Below, in pieces: positions 56,691 to 64,000 of a DNA stretch of 64,000 nucleotides. The translations under genes and the position numbers were made by a program. The stretch is from Neolewinella agarilytica (lineage in GTDB: Bacteria > Bacteroidota > Bacteroidia > Chitinophagales > Saprospiraceae), in contig NZ_FOFB01000026.1 of assembly GCF_900110645.1 (NCBI RefSeq), forward strand, positions 1-64,000, given 5' to 3'. Positions within the stretch are counted from its first letter, which is position 1. Each line of letters starts with the position of its first letter. The notes below the pieces were generated by a model that made no database searches, had not been told where the DNA came from, and worked only from the letters and a program-made list of their open reading frames with translations.

Positions 56691-56724
56691 CGCCCATCTC
56701 TACTTCGGTAGGGATGGGCGTTTG
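56691..56724 (+). terminator. Original tRNA-Val terminator left beyond attR
   Basis: CGCCCATCTCTAC-TTCG-GTAGGGATGGGCG (13-bp stem, one G-U, UUCG loop) followed by TTTGTGGTTTT. It starts 9 bases past the attachment core and fits the tRNA unit before integration. Confidence 0.8.
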
Positions 56725-56801
56725 TGGTTTTAGGATTATGCGGTTTGCCCTGTTTTCAAGTCAAGCGATTCGCCTGAAGGGATTTTTTGTTTCTTTTTTG
56801 G

Positions 56802-56828
56802 ACTTTACGGCACTGATGTGATACTTTT
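56802..56828 (+). repeat. Promoter-like 27-base repeat shared with the element's control region
   Basis: Matches 49519-49545 at 24 of 27 positions (ACTTTAyGGyACTGATGTkATACTTTT). It lies outside the element, 213 bases ahead of the lipoprotein gene it points to. Confidence 0.55.
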
Positions 56829-57041
56829 AAGAATTAAGATTGACACTAAACTCTTAACTAGTTTTTCCGCGTACTAAACATCACTTAATGCAATGGTAGC
56901 CATTTCTGTACTCAGCGTTATCCCTCCTCTTCACTTCTGAAAGGATTTAAGCTAAAAACAAGTTTCTTGCTTTGTGCTGCTACCGTTTACTAATGTGTAT
57001 GAAAAGTCATTAACAATCTATCTTTTGACAAAAACTAATGT

Positions 57042-57440
57042 ATGACACGTCTTTTAACCCTTATTCTACTTTCCATGCTATTTATGACGTGCGAAATTCC
57101 CCATGACAGCAACACCCAAGAAAACGTTGTGCCCCCCTACACCATCGTCGCCTCCGTTGCTGGTTCGAAAAACCAGGCTAATATTCAGCGAATAGTCCAC
57201 ACTGTCTTAGTCGACAGTTCTTATTTAGATAAAATTGAATCTGACATCCTGCCTTCCCTTGCCAAGAAGTACGATGATAGAAACATGAATCAATTTCTAT
57301 TATACTCAAAAGATCCAGTAGATATACTTGCTTTAAAAGAGAAAAGCATAACGGATATCTATAAAGCCGCAAAGAAAGGTTCTATTGCTCTAATCAATAA
57401 GTCGAGTGTAGATGACGGAATTTTACTCTATGAGTATTGA
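57042..57440 (+). CDS. Small lipoprotein, unknown
   Basis: 132 residues. Lipobox LFMTC (Cys 17) after a hydrophobic signal. The mature part is mixed alpha/beta (TIVASVAGSKNQANIQRIVHTVLVDSSYLDKIESDILPSLAKKYDDRNMNQFLLYS). No family recognised. It is the first host gene right of the element. Confidence 0.7.
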   Translation: MTRLLTLILLSMLFMTCEIPHDSNTQENVVPPYTIVASVAGSKNQANIQRIVHTVLVDSSYLDKIESDILPSLAKKYDDRNMNQFLLYSKDPVDILALKEKSITDIYKAAKKGSIALINKSSVDDGILLYEY

Positions 57441-57520
57441 CCTAGCAATAGCTTAGCAGCTTCTTCCACAGGCAGGAAGTGCTGAAGGTATTCGACTTCA
57501 CAGTTGAGGGGCAGCTTCAT
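57428..57520 (-). pseudogene. Remnant resembling the N-terminus of AlkB-type dioxygenase
   Basis: A 30-residue minus-strand frame reads MKLPLNCEVEYLQHFLPVEEA and stops at the end of the lipoprotein gene. The opening recalls AlkB-like 2OG-Fe(II) dioxygenases (EVEYIPxFLSxEEA). The rest of such a gene is missing, so a truncated copy is the likeliest reading. Confidence 0.35.
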
Positions 57521-57762
57521 GGTGGTTTACTTTTACATGCAGGTAAGATAGTCTGCTATTTACCAGATTCGTCCGACCGCCTTCGTCAGGTGCTTTCACG
57601 CCGACGACGAGCGTTCCGACGAGTGGGAGTAAGCCAGCAGTCCGCCGAACTCGTCAGACCAACTTTTCAGCATTTTTCCCAGCTTCGCAGGCGAAAAGTG
57701 GTAAAAAATGGTCGAACAAGCGGCTCTCAGCCTTCAGCTCTCCCTTGCTCCTTTACCCCTTG

Positions 57763-57783
57763 CCTGCACCTGCGTCCGCGCCC
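57763..57783 (+). repeat. Interspersed 20-base motif, copy 12
   Basis: CCTGCACCTGCGTCCGCGCC on the plus strand in the 326-base spacer between the remnant and the DUF1501 stop; the spacer holds no gene. Confidence 0.75.
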
Positions 57784-57846
57784 AACACCTGCCCCTTCCG
57801 CCGCGCGGCGGCCACTACCTTACTACAATACTCCCCCCCTACATTA

Positions 57847-59397
57847 CTACCTCCCTCCCTTCACCAGGCGTCGACTAGCCACCGAAGCGCCAGCCTGCAG
57901 TCGTACGAAGTAAGTGCCCGTCGGATACTGGTTCATATCCAACTCAAACTGATGTGTACCCGCAGGCAGCGTCCGGCTGAAGATTCGTTGGAGTAAACGA
58001 CCGGAGACATCGCTGAGGCTTAACTCCGTGTGCCCGCCTTCTACCTCAAAGCTAATCTGCGCCCGACCGGCCGTAGGGTTGGGCCATAGCTTTACCCGCA
58101 AATCTTTGATGACCTCGTCGTTTGTGCTCACACTGGCACAGCCCTCTAAAATTGGTAGGCGGACATAATCATGGCCGAGCACCGAACGCACCCGTTCGGG
58201 CTCCAGCCCAAACCAGTCTTCAAAGACCGTCCCGTAAACATCGCGGAAGTCATATTGCAGCGGCACCCCTTCATTGACGTCAACGTCCGGGCTTACCTCT
58301 GCATTATCTCCCAGAACCCCGGCATTAACACAACTCCCCATCAGGAAAAGGGGGGCGGCCGTTCCATGATCCGAGCCCAGGCTTAGATTAGACCGGATGC
58401 GACGACCAAACTCTGAGAAGGTCATTGACAGCACCCTTTTCTCGAGGCCCTGAGCCGTCAGGTCATCATGGAAAGCCTTAAGGGAGCTGCCCAGCGACTC
58501 CATTAACGTGGCATATTCGCCATTGGAGGTGTCGTTCGGCAGCACCTGGTTAGCGTGGGTATCAAAGCCGCCAAGGTTAACAACGTAGACATTCGTCTGC
58601 AGCCCCCCGCTAATCATGTAGGCGACGTTTTTGAGCTGCTCGGCGAGTCGGTTATCCGGGTATTCCACCAGGCTCTGGCCGCGCGCGGCAATTTCCTGCA
58701 CAGCGGCACCGTAGGCATTGGCCTGTACGATGCTGGTCCGTAGAAAACCAAGTTCATCACCGTACTGATCGTCCGGCAGCGGAGTGTCGTCTCCGCCAGC
58801 CAGTGCCAGCAGGTTGAACGGATTACTGATGGCCATACTGAAGTTCACGCCCACTCCCTGGCAGGTCTGGGTAACCTGATTGCCCAGGGCAATGGCAAAG
58901 GGGTGTGGATGCTCCTCGTTGGGATAATTATCCGGGAAGTCAGCAAAGTCTTCCTGGTAATTGCGCCCCAGCCAACCACTGGTCACTACCTCTCTGGCGT
59001 CAGAGGCTGACGTCCAAATATCTGTGGAACGGAAATGCGAGCGGTTCTGATCTGGGTAGGCGACGCCCTGTACGGCGACCATTTTCCCCTCCTGATACAG
59101 CTCATGCATACCGGCAGCAGAAGGGTGGAAGGCGAGGTTATTATCAATGCCCAGCAGACGATCTTCAGGGACCATCAGGTTCTGCCTCACCTGCATCAGG
59201 TTGGCGTACTGATCGAGGGGAACCAGCGTGCTCAGGCCGTCATTACCGCCATTGAGCTGAATGAGGACGAGCACCCGGTCAGAGTCCGGGTCCACCAGCG
59301 AACGAAGCGTTCGCGTCAGGTGAGCACTCAGTGGGTTGTTAGCTAATAAAGGGAGGCTTAGAGCACCACCCGTGCGAAGAAAATTTCGGCGATTCAT
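57847..59397 (-). CDS. DUF1501 protein with Tat signal and T9SS sorting domain (second copy)
   Basis: 516 residues. MNRRNFLRTGGALSLPLLANN is a twin-arginine signal. Family blocks match the first DUF1501 protein: LNGGNDGLSTLVP, QNRSHFRSTDIW, GGFDTHANQ, TFSEFGRRIRSN and DHGTAAP. The last 80 residues (LWPNPTAGRAQISFEV...GTYFVRL) are a T9SS type A domain. Shorter than the copy at 1269-3206, which has an extra region before the sorting domain. It follows its DUF1800 partner by 36 bases. Confidence 0.9.
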   Translation of the reverse strand: MNRRNFLRTGGALSLPLLANNPLSAHLTRTLRSLVDPDSDRVLVLIQLNGGNDGLSTLVPLDQYANLMQVRQNLMVPEDRLLGIDNNLAFHPSAAGMHELYQEGKMVAVQGVAYPDQNRSHFRSTDIWTSASDAREVVTSGWLGRNYQEDFADFPDNYPNEEHPHPFAIALGNQVTQTCQGVGVNFSMAISNPFNLLALAGGDDTPLPDDQYGDELGFLRTSIVQANAYGAAVQEIAARGQSLVEYPDNRLAEQLKNVAYMISGGLQTNVYVVNLGGFDTHANQVLPNDTSNGEYATLMESLGSSLKAFHDDLTAQGLEKRVLSMTFSEFGRRIRSNLSLGSDHGTAAPLFLMGSCVNAGVLGDNAEVSPDVDVNEGVPLQYDFRDVYGTVFEDWFGLEPERVRSVLGHDYVRLPILEGCASVSTNDEVIKDLRVKLWPNPTAGRAQISFEVEGGHTELSLSDVSGRLLQRIFSRTLPAGTHQFELDMNQYPTGTYFVRLQAGASVASRRLVKGGR

Positions 59398-59433
59398 ACT
59401 TTTGAAATTGCTCCTTGGCGGAGGGTGGTGAAA

Positions 59434-61029
59434 TTAAACGAGTTGGAATTCGGCCAGACTAAAGACGGCCCGGAAAAGATCACGCAGTTTAGCAGCCACA
59501 CTGGCGGCCAGGTCTTCGTCATTCGGGTTAGCCAGATGGTCTCCGTATTCAACCGTCCACTCAAAGTCGGGCAAACCAGGAATGAGGGTTTCTTTTAAGT
59601 TGGCCAGTTGCCCCGCCGAAAGAGGCCGTGGGAGCAAGCGCTCCACAATACCGGTGATGAGGGCATTCGGTTCCGTTGCGTTGGGGATTTGGGCGATCCA
59701 CGCCAGGTAATCGTAAGTGGCGCGTACACCATCTCCTACCCCGAAGCCATTTATACCGGTCATGGTCCGGGTAAATCGAGTCCGTTCCTGCAGCGTGCTG
59801 CCATTGATCCAGATACGGTAAAAAGAGGGCTCCTGATAGTAGGCTTCCCAGCCGGCGACGGAAGGAGGGTTGAAGTACTCCATATCCATTAAGGTCGCAC
59901 GGGCATAGTAGTAATTTAGCGTCCGCCGTTCCTGGTCGAAGTTGAAGTCAGCGAGCTGATGGTCGTGGTTAAAAGTCCGCATAAGGCCCGCTACGAGTTG
60001 AAGCGGGTTCTTGATCATCGGCCCCAGATTGTCCGCATTGTAAAAATGCTGGCTCATGAAGAGAGCACGAAGTACGGGCCGGATTTCAAAATCGTTCTGC
60101 GTCAGAATCCGGGCCATCGGCACGATGATGTCGGTTTCTACCTGATCCGGAATTTTATAGTAGACGAAATGGCGATACAGCTTCCGGCAGATGTAAAGAG
60201 CGGTAGCTGGTTGCTGAAAAATACGGTCAACCACATGCTTATACTCTTCCTCTCCGGCATCGGTGATGATGTCGTTGTTGAAGTGATAGCTGAGCTGCTT
60301 ATCTGACGTATCGTGGAGGTTAGCCTGAAAGTAAACTTCGGGCTCCTGGCCGGGAACAGTGCTGTAAAGATAGCGCGTACGCCAACCGGTGAGCGCCCTT
60401 GCGAGCGCCCGCACGTCTTCTTCCGTGTAGTTGCTATAGTCTCCGTCCCCAATCTGAGGTCCCTTACCAACGGTAAAAAGTTCCAGTAATTCCCGGGCGA
60501 AGTTTTCGTTGGGGGATGCTACAAAGTTTTGGTTTCCATTGAGGAAAACCAACATGGCCTTATCTACCACGACCCGTTTGATCAACTCCCGAAAATTGCC
60601 AAAAGCAAAAGTCTCCAGCAGCATGTGATTATCGTAGCGAACCTGCGCCTGACCACCACCAGCAATGGCGAAATGGTTGGACCAAAATTCAACCATTCGC
60701 TCCCGGGCAGAGAGCCGTTCTTTACGGATATTATCCATCACCCAGGCGCGAAGGGACCGATTTCGGTAGGTATTCAGGTTGACACCTGCCGCAAGCGGCT
60801 TTCCGGGCCAGGGCCGGCCAAGGGGGACGTTCGGGTCCAACAAATAATCGTAGTTGATGGGCGGATCGGGAAGCGGCCGGTCTTCGAGCAGTAGGTCTAC
60901 GGCGGAGGATAAATCCATCCCGGACAGTTGGTCAAGTTCTTCGGGCCGAAGACCGAAACCGGTTCGCCGTAGAAGGTGAGCGGCCTCTTTGGCGGTCCAT
61001 TCACCGGCGTACGGCGCCAGGCTCATCAT
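59434..61029 (-). CDS. DUF1800 family protein (second copy)
   Basis: 531 residues from the ATG at 61029 (MMSLAPYAGEWTAKEAAHLLRRTGFGL), which best matches the family opening; the frame is open to 61056. Contains WSNHFAIA, NFARELLELFTVGKG, ALARALTGWRTRY and FMSQHFYNADN, the family blocks. The two DUF1800 proteins in the window are clearly related but diverged. It is first in a two-gene operon with DUF1501. Confidence 0.9.
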   Translation of the reverse strand: MMSLAPYAGEWTAKEAAHLLRRTGFGLRPEELDQLSGMDLSSAVDLLLEDRPLPDPPINYDYLLDPNVPLGRPWPGKPLAAGVNLNTYRNRSLRAWVMDNIRKERLSARERMVEFWSNHFAIAGGGQAQVRYDNHMLLETFAFGNFRELIKRVVVDKAMLVFLNGNQNFVASPNENFARELLELFTVGKGPQIGDGDYSNYTEEDVRALARALTGWRTRYLYSTVPGQEPEVYFQANLHDTSDKQLSYHFNNDIITDAGEEEYKHVVDRIFQQPATALYICRKLYRHFVYYKIPDQVETDIIVPMARILTQNDFEIRPVLRALFMSQHFYNADNLGPMIKNPLQLVAGLMRTFNHDHQLADFNFDQERRTLNYYYARATLMDMEYFNPPSVAGWEAYYQEPSFYRIWINGSTLQERTRFTRTMTGINGFGVGDGVRATYDYLAWIAQIPNATEPNALITGIVERLLPRPLSAGQLANLKETLIPGLPDFEWTVEYGDHLANPNDEDLAASVAAKLRDLFRAVFSLAEFQLV

Positions 61030-61370
61030 GCTGTTAATACGTAAGGTTGTTCCCATAAAGCAATGATTGCGGTTGGTTTATTGAAAGAACAACTGGGGAA
61101 AAGCAAAACGCTGGTAAGTTCCGTATGAATGACTTAGTACGAGCAAGAATATTATGCCAAAAAGCTGATACATACATCTGGTTACCAACGAAGTAAAAGC
61201 TTCAAAACTTGTCCTTCTACTTTTAAAGATCGGGAATTTAGTATTTACCCTACCTCAAAAGTGGACTTTTTTCACTCTCGAAGTAGCCGGACAGCCATGT
61301 ATCATTATGTTTGCCTGAGGTACAGGCCGAAGGAGCGGCACGCCATTCGTTACTTACAACGCCCTCTTTT

Positions 61371-61392
61371 TGCGCGGACGCAGGTGCAATGG
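61371..61392 (-). repeat. Interspersed 20-base motif, copy 13
   Basis: ATTGCACCTGCGTCCGCGCA on the minus strand; faces copy 14 across 56 bases. Confidence 0.75.
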
Positions 61393-61448
61393 GGCGACCT
61401 TTAAAAGCAGGGGGAAGTACGCCTGAAAACATAGCTTCTCCAAAGCTC

Positions 61449-61470
61449 CCTGCACCTGCGTCTGCGCTGC
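61449..61470 (+). repeat. Interspersed 20-base motif, copy 14
   Basis: CCTGCACCTGCGTCTGCGCTGC on the plus strand, 17 bases past the stop of the thioredoxin-like gene. Confidence 0.65.
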
Positions 61471-61487
61471 CATCAGCAAAGCCTTCT

Positions 61488-62465
61488 CTACTTTCGTGCC
61501 ATCATCGTCATCTTCTCCCAGCCTTCGGCAATGGGCAGCAGGTACAGTTCAGCCCCGGCCGAAGCACCTCCCCGGATAGATTGATATAAGGCCAGTTGTT
61601 TCGGACTGAGATAGTACGTTACGTCTTTCCCCCGGTGTAATCCTGCATTAATCTTCGTTTTCTGCACCTCCGTAAGTGGCAGGTAGACGAAGTCAGTTTT
61701 CTGCATCTGCTTGTAATGGTCTTTCTTCGCAATCCGGTACCCCGAGGTGCCCTCCGCTGGCTTAATGTCTTTTTGAGCGGCATAGTTAGTAAGCTGAAGG
61801 TCCGTCACAGTGGCGGGATCATAAACGACCTTAACGACTTCGTGCCCGCCCAGAAAGCCGGGCTCCGTGGTCAGCACGCCTTCCTTATTGCCCAGATGAT
61901 GCTCCCCGCTCCAGAAACAGTACATCTGATAATACGCCTCCTTTACCGGAGCATCCGTAGCCGTCAGTTCCAGCTCCAGGGCTTTCATATAACCGGGAAT
62001 CGGATCTCCACAATCTTCCAGCACTTGTTTCATCGCCGTGAAGAGTCCCTTTGGCGAATAATTCCCGGCTACGCGCTCCACCAGGTTTTTTCCTCTGGCA
62101 TCGACGATGCGCACTACGGGGTTATTCCAGGAAGGCTCACCGTAGGCTTCCAGCACTTTCCGGTCAGCTCCGCCTTTGTTGTTAAAAATTGCCAGGGGCA
62201 CAAATTCGTTCTCAATGGCCTCCACCATCAGCGGGTGGCTTAAAGTCGAGGTCCCGTATCGTTGGCATGTAGCACAGCCGGGAACCTCCTGAAAAAGGAT
62301 CAGTACGGGCTTGTTGGTCCTGGCGGATTCTGCCAGTGCTTCATCATAATCACGGAACCAGCTAACCTTGCCTAACTCATCCCTTTGCCCTTCCACCTGC
62401 GTGCGGGTTTGGGCAAATAGCGTTGTCGCCATCAGGAAGGCAGCGATAATCAGTACGTTTTTCAT
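61488..62465 (-). CDS. Thioredoxin-like domain fused to a degenerate MsrA-like domain
   Basis: 325 residues with a signal peptide (MKNVLIIAAFLMATTLFAQ). The N-terminal half is thioredoxin-like (NKPVLILFQEVPGCATCQRYG, CxxC at 64-67; ...PVVRIVDARG). The C-terminal half resembles peptide methionine sulfoxide reductase A: YCFWSGEHHLGNKEGVLTTEPGFLGGHEVVKVVYDP, keeping Cys 183 of GCFWG but with Ser-Gly in place of Gly-Cys. A periplasmic repair or redox role is likely. It stands alone; divergent from the DUF2723 gene. Confidence 0.8.
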   Translation of the reverse strand: MKNVLIIAAFLMATTLFAQTRTQVEGQRDELGKVSWFRDYDEALAESARTNKPVLILFQEVPGCATCQRYGTSTLSHPLMVEAIENEFVPLAIFNNKGGADRKVLEAYGEPSWNNPVVRIVDARGKNLVERVAGNYSPKGLFTAMKQVLEDCGDPIPGYMKALELELTATDAPVKEAYYQMYCFWSGEHHLGNKEGVLTTEPGFLGGHEVVKVVYDPATVTDLQLTNYAAQKDIKPAEGTSGYRIAKKDHYKQMQKTDFVYLPLTEVQKTKINAGLHRGKDVTYYLSPKQLALYQSIRGGASAGAELYLLPIAEGWEKMTMMARK

Positions 62466-62650
62466 AGTAAATACTTTTATGTGCTATGGAATGTCCGAAG
62501 GGTAAGATACGTTGTATCACCTTCTCTCAATCCGGTTTGAATGTGTGGGTGCGGACAGTTTGACCGGGGGAAAAGGCGATAAATACGCCCTAAAAGCCCG
62601 CCCATTAACTAACGTTAACCCTACCTAACCCTTATGCCCCGATAAAATGC

Positions 62651-62658
62651 TAGCTTTG
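62651..62658 (+). promoter_or_regulatory. Possible promoter box of the DUF2723 gene
   Basis: TAGCTTTG fits TAnnTTTG, 55 bases ahead of the start codon; no clear -33 box upstream. Confidence 0.35.
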
Positions 62659-62713
62659 CCGTGCTAATTTGGCCGCTGTAAGTTGGCGGCCTTGTATCAG
62701 ACCTTACCTACCC

Positions 62714-64000
62714 ATGGGAAAATTGAATCGCCTGCACCAATTAACCGGATGGCTCGTTTTTGGAATCGCCGCCATCGTTTATCTGCTTAGCGCAGAGCGA
62801 ACCGGCAGTCTTTGGGACTGCGGAGAGTTCGTGCTCGGTGCCTATAAAATGCAAGTCGTTCACCCGCCGGGAGCACCGCTCTTCCTGCTCATCGGACGCA
62901 TCTTCTCTATTTTCGGAGGCGGCCTCTCCGCCGAAGCGGGCAGCAACCCCGCCATGATTGCTTTTGCCGTTAACGCCATGTCAGGAATCTGTACGGCATT
63001 CGCGGCGGCTTTTGTGGCCTGGATGACTATCATGCTCAGCAAAATTGCCCTGTTGGGCCGTGACGAGACGGCTGAATTGGGTAGTGGGCAGAACGTAGCC
63101 GTAGCCGCCAGTGGGCTGGTAGCCGGCCTGGCGACTGCCTTCAGCACCTCTGTCTGGTTCTCCGCCGTAGAGGGTGAGGTATACGCCATGTCGCTGTTCT
63201 TCACCTGTCTTACGGCCTGGGCCATGATTCGTTGGTACGCCAAGCCAGACACTCCCGAAGCCGATCGCTGGTTGTTATTCGCTCTTTTTGCCTCCGGCCT
63301 CTCTATTGGTGTCCACCTTTTATCGATCCTGACGATCCCCGCCATGGGCATCTTCTACTACTTCAAGAAAAAGAATGATACCAACCTGGTGGGCTTAGGC
63401 CTCTCCGTTATTGCGGGTGTAGCTATCATCATCTTCATCCAGAGCTTCATCATTGTGGGCATCCCCACAATCTGGCAGTTTTTTGAGATTCCGATGGTGA
63501 ATGGTGGAATGCCCGTACACTCCGGACTTATTCCAACGCTACTCTTGCTGGCAGCGGTTATGTTCTTTGGCCTCCGCTATGCGCACCGTAAGAATAATGC
63601 CGTACTCCAACAAATCATGGTTGGCTTCGGTCTTATGGTTATCGCCTTCAGTACCGTCGGGGTTGTTGTTCTTCGCGCTGAAGCCAAGACGCCGGTGAAT
63701 ATGAATAACCCGGACAATGTCACCAGTCTGCTGCCCTACCTCAACCGGGAGCAGTACGGCGAACGGAGTCTGCTTTACGGACAAACCTTTACCGCTGAAG
63801 TAACCAACACGGAAGTAACACCCCGCTACGGACTCGTGGACGGCAAGTACGAGCCAAATGTTACTCAGAAAATTACGCCGGAGTACAGCAAGAAAATGTT
63901 CTTCAGCCGGATGTACGACAACACCCAGGGAAGAGTTAGTCTCTACAAACAATGGATGGGCCTCGACCCCTCTCAACCACTACCGCGTGGACGCCCTAAT
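62714..64000 (+). CDS. DUF2723 family membrane protein (partial, runs off the window)
   Basis: 429 residues to the window edge with no stop. LTGWLVFGIAAIVYLLSAERTGSLWDCGEFVLGAYKMQVVHPPGAPLFLLIGRIF is the conserved DUF2723 opening, followed by many membrane segments. The family is related to glycosyltransferases of the PMT/GT-C type and is widespread in Bacteroidota, presumably adding sugars to exported proteins or lipids. The acidic pair near WDCGE corresponds to the GT-C catalytic Asp/Glu. The ATG at 62714 fits the family start. Confidence 0.9.
   Translation, partial: MGKLNRLHQLTGWLVFGIAAIVYLLSAERTGSLWDCGEFVLGAYKMQVVHPPGAPLFLLIGRIFSIFGGGLSAEAGSNPAMIAFAVNAMSGICTAFAAAFVAWMTIMLSKIALLGRDETAELGSGQNVAVAASGLVAGLATAFSTSVWFSAVEGEVYAMSLFFTCLTAWAMIRWYAKPDTPEADRWLLFALFASGLSIGVHLLSILTIPAMGIFYYFKKKNDTNLVGLGLSVIAGVAIIIFIQSFIIVGIPTIWQFFEIPMVNGGMPVHSGLIPTLLLLAAVMFFGLRYAHRKNNAVLQQIMVGFGLMVIAFSTVGVVVLRAEAKTPVNMNNPDNVTSLLPYLNREQYGERSLLYGQTFTAEVTNTEVTPRYGLVDGKYEPNVTQKITPEYSKKMFFSRMYDNTQGRVSLYKQWMGLDPSQPLPRGRPN

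Larger units (their letters stand above)
56546..57041. other. Right junction and flank of the element
   Basis: 496 bases holding the right attachment repeat, the displaced tRNA terminator and a promoter-like repeat. An AT-rich inverted repeat (AAATTTTT/AAAAATTT) lies just ahead of the nuclease gene start. No gene seen. Confidence 0.55.
61030..61487. other. Intergenic region with two inverted motif copies
   Basis: 458 bases without gene. The interspersed motif occurs here twice in opposite orientations (61371 and 61449). Confidence 0.5.

Noticed and set aside
62385-62402. CCACCTGCGTGCGGG, similar to the interspersed motif
   Set aside because: Only the core CACCTGCGT matches; too degenerate to count as a fifteenth copy.

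Overview
The window is chromosomal DNA of a Bacteroidota bacterium, most likely Saprospiria (Lewinella-like). Five predicted secreted proteins end in type IX secretion (T9SS) sorting domains, a SusC/TonB-type receptor is present, and several start regions carry Bacteroidota promoters (TTTG, about 20 bases, TAnnTTTG). Two operons pair DUF1800 with DUF1501 proteins. No rRNA, CRISPR array or intact insertion sequence was found.

Left host segment (1-25.6 kb): a DUF1800-DUF1501-tail-fibre-like operon, a small OmpA-domain protein, two very large T9SS cargo proteins, a forward cluster dapD-recF-DJ-1/PfpI, recG, a His-rich lipoprotein and a TonB-dependent receptor. Right host segment (56.7-64 kb): a small lipoprotein, a remnant that looks like an AlkB N-terminus, a second DUF1501/DUF1800 operon, a thioredoxin-MsrA-like fusion and the start of a DUF2723 membrane protein.

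Between them a 31 kb element sits in the 3' end of tRNA-Val(TAC), bounded by 17-base direct repeats at 25596-25612 and 56665-56681. A tyrosine integrase lies just inside the left end. The layout is that of a temperate virus: a divergent repressor/antirepressor switch near 49.5 kb, an early leftward block with winged-helix and DNA-binding proteins, two tRNA-like RNAs, two micro-membrane proteins and a Dam-type methylase, then a promoter at 43.5 kb driving a tightly overlapping 19-gene leftward operon to 27.8 kb. To the right lie an operon of small membrane proteins beside the repressor and an AT-rich cargo island with a HAD-membrane fusion, a BglII-like type II restriction-modification system with controller protein, and a secreted nuclease.

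The late operon is the unusual part. I see no terminase, portal, tape-measure, sheath or baseplate gene and no P-loop ATPase anywhere in the element. Instead nearly every product has a membrane segment or a Sec signal peptide, or is a short beta-rich protein. A strong hairpin terminator follows the best major-capsid candidate. The operon also encodes a GH108-type muramidase, an SGNH-hydrolase spike candidate, and a trio (ParB domain, LPD1-like HEYGH peptidase, transglutaminase-like C/H/D) that recalls the polyvalent proteins carried into cells with incoming phage DNA. My inference is a tailless, probably membrane-containing temperate virus or virus satellite of an undescribed type; this is not proven.

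A second, independent signal is a roughly 20-base interspersed motif (TTGCACCTGCGTCCGCGCC). It occurs at 14 sites in both orientations, both between genes and inside genes in different reading frames, in host DNA and in the element.
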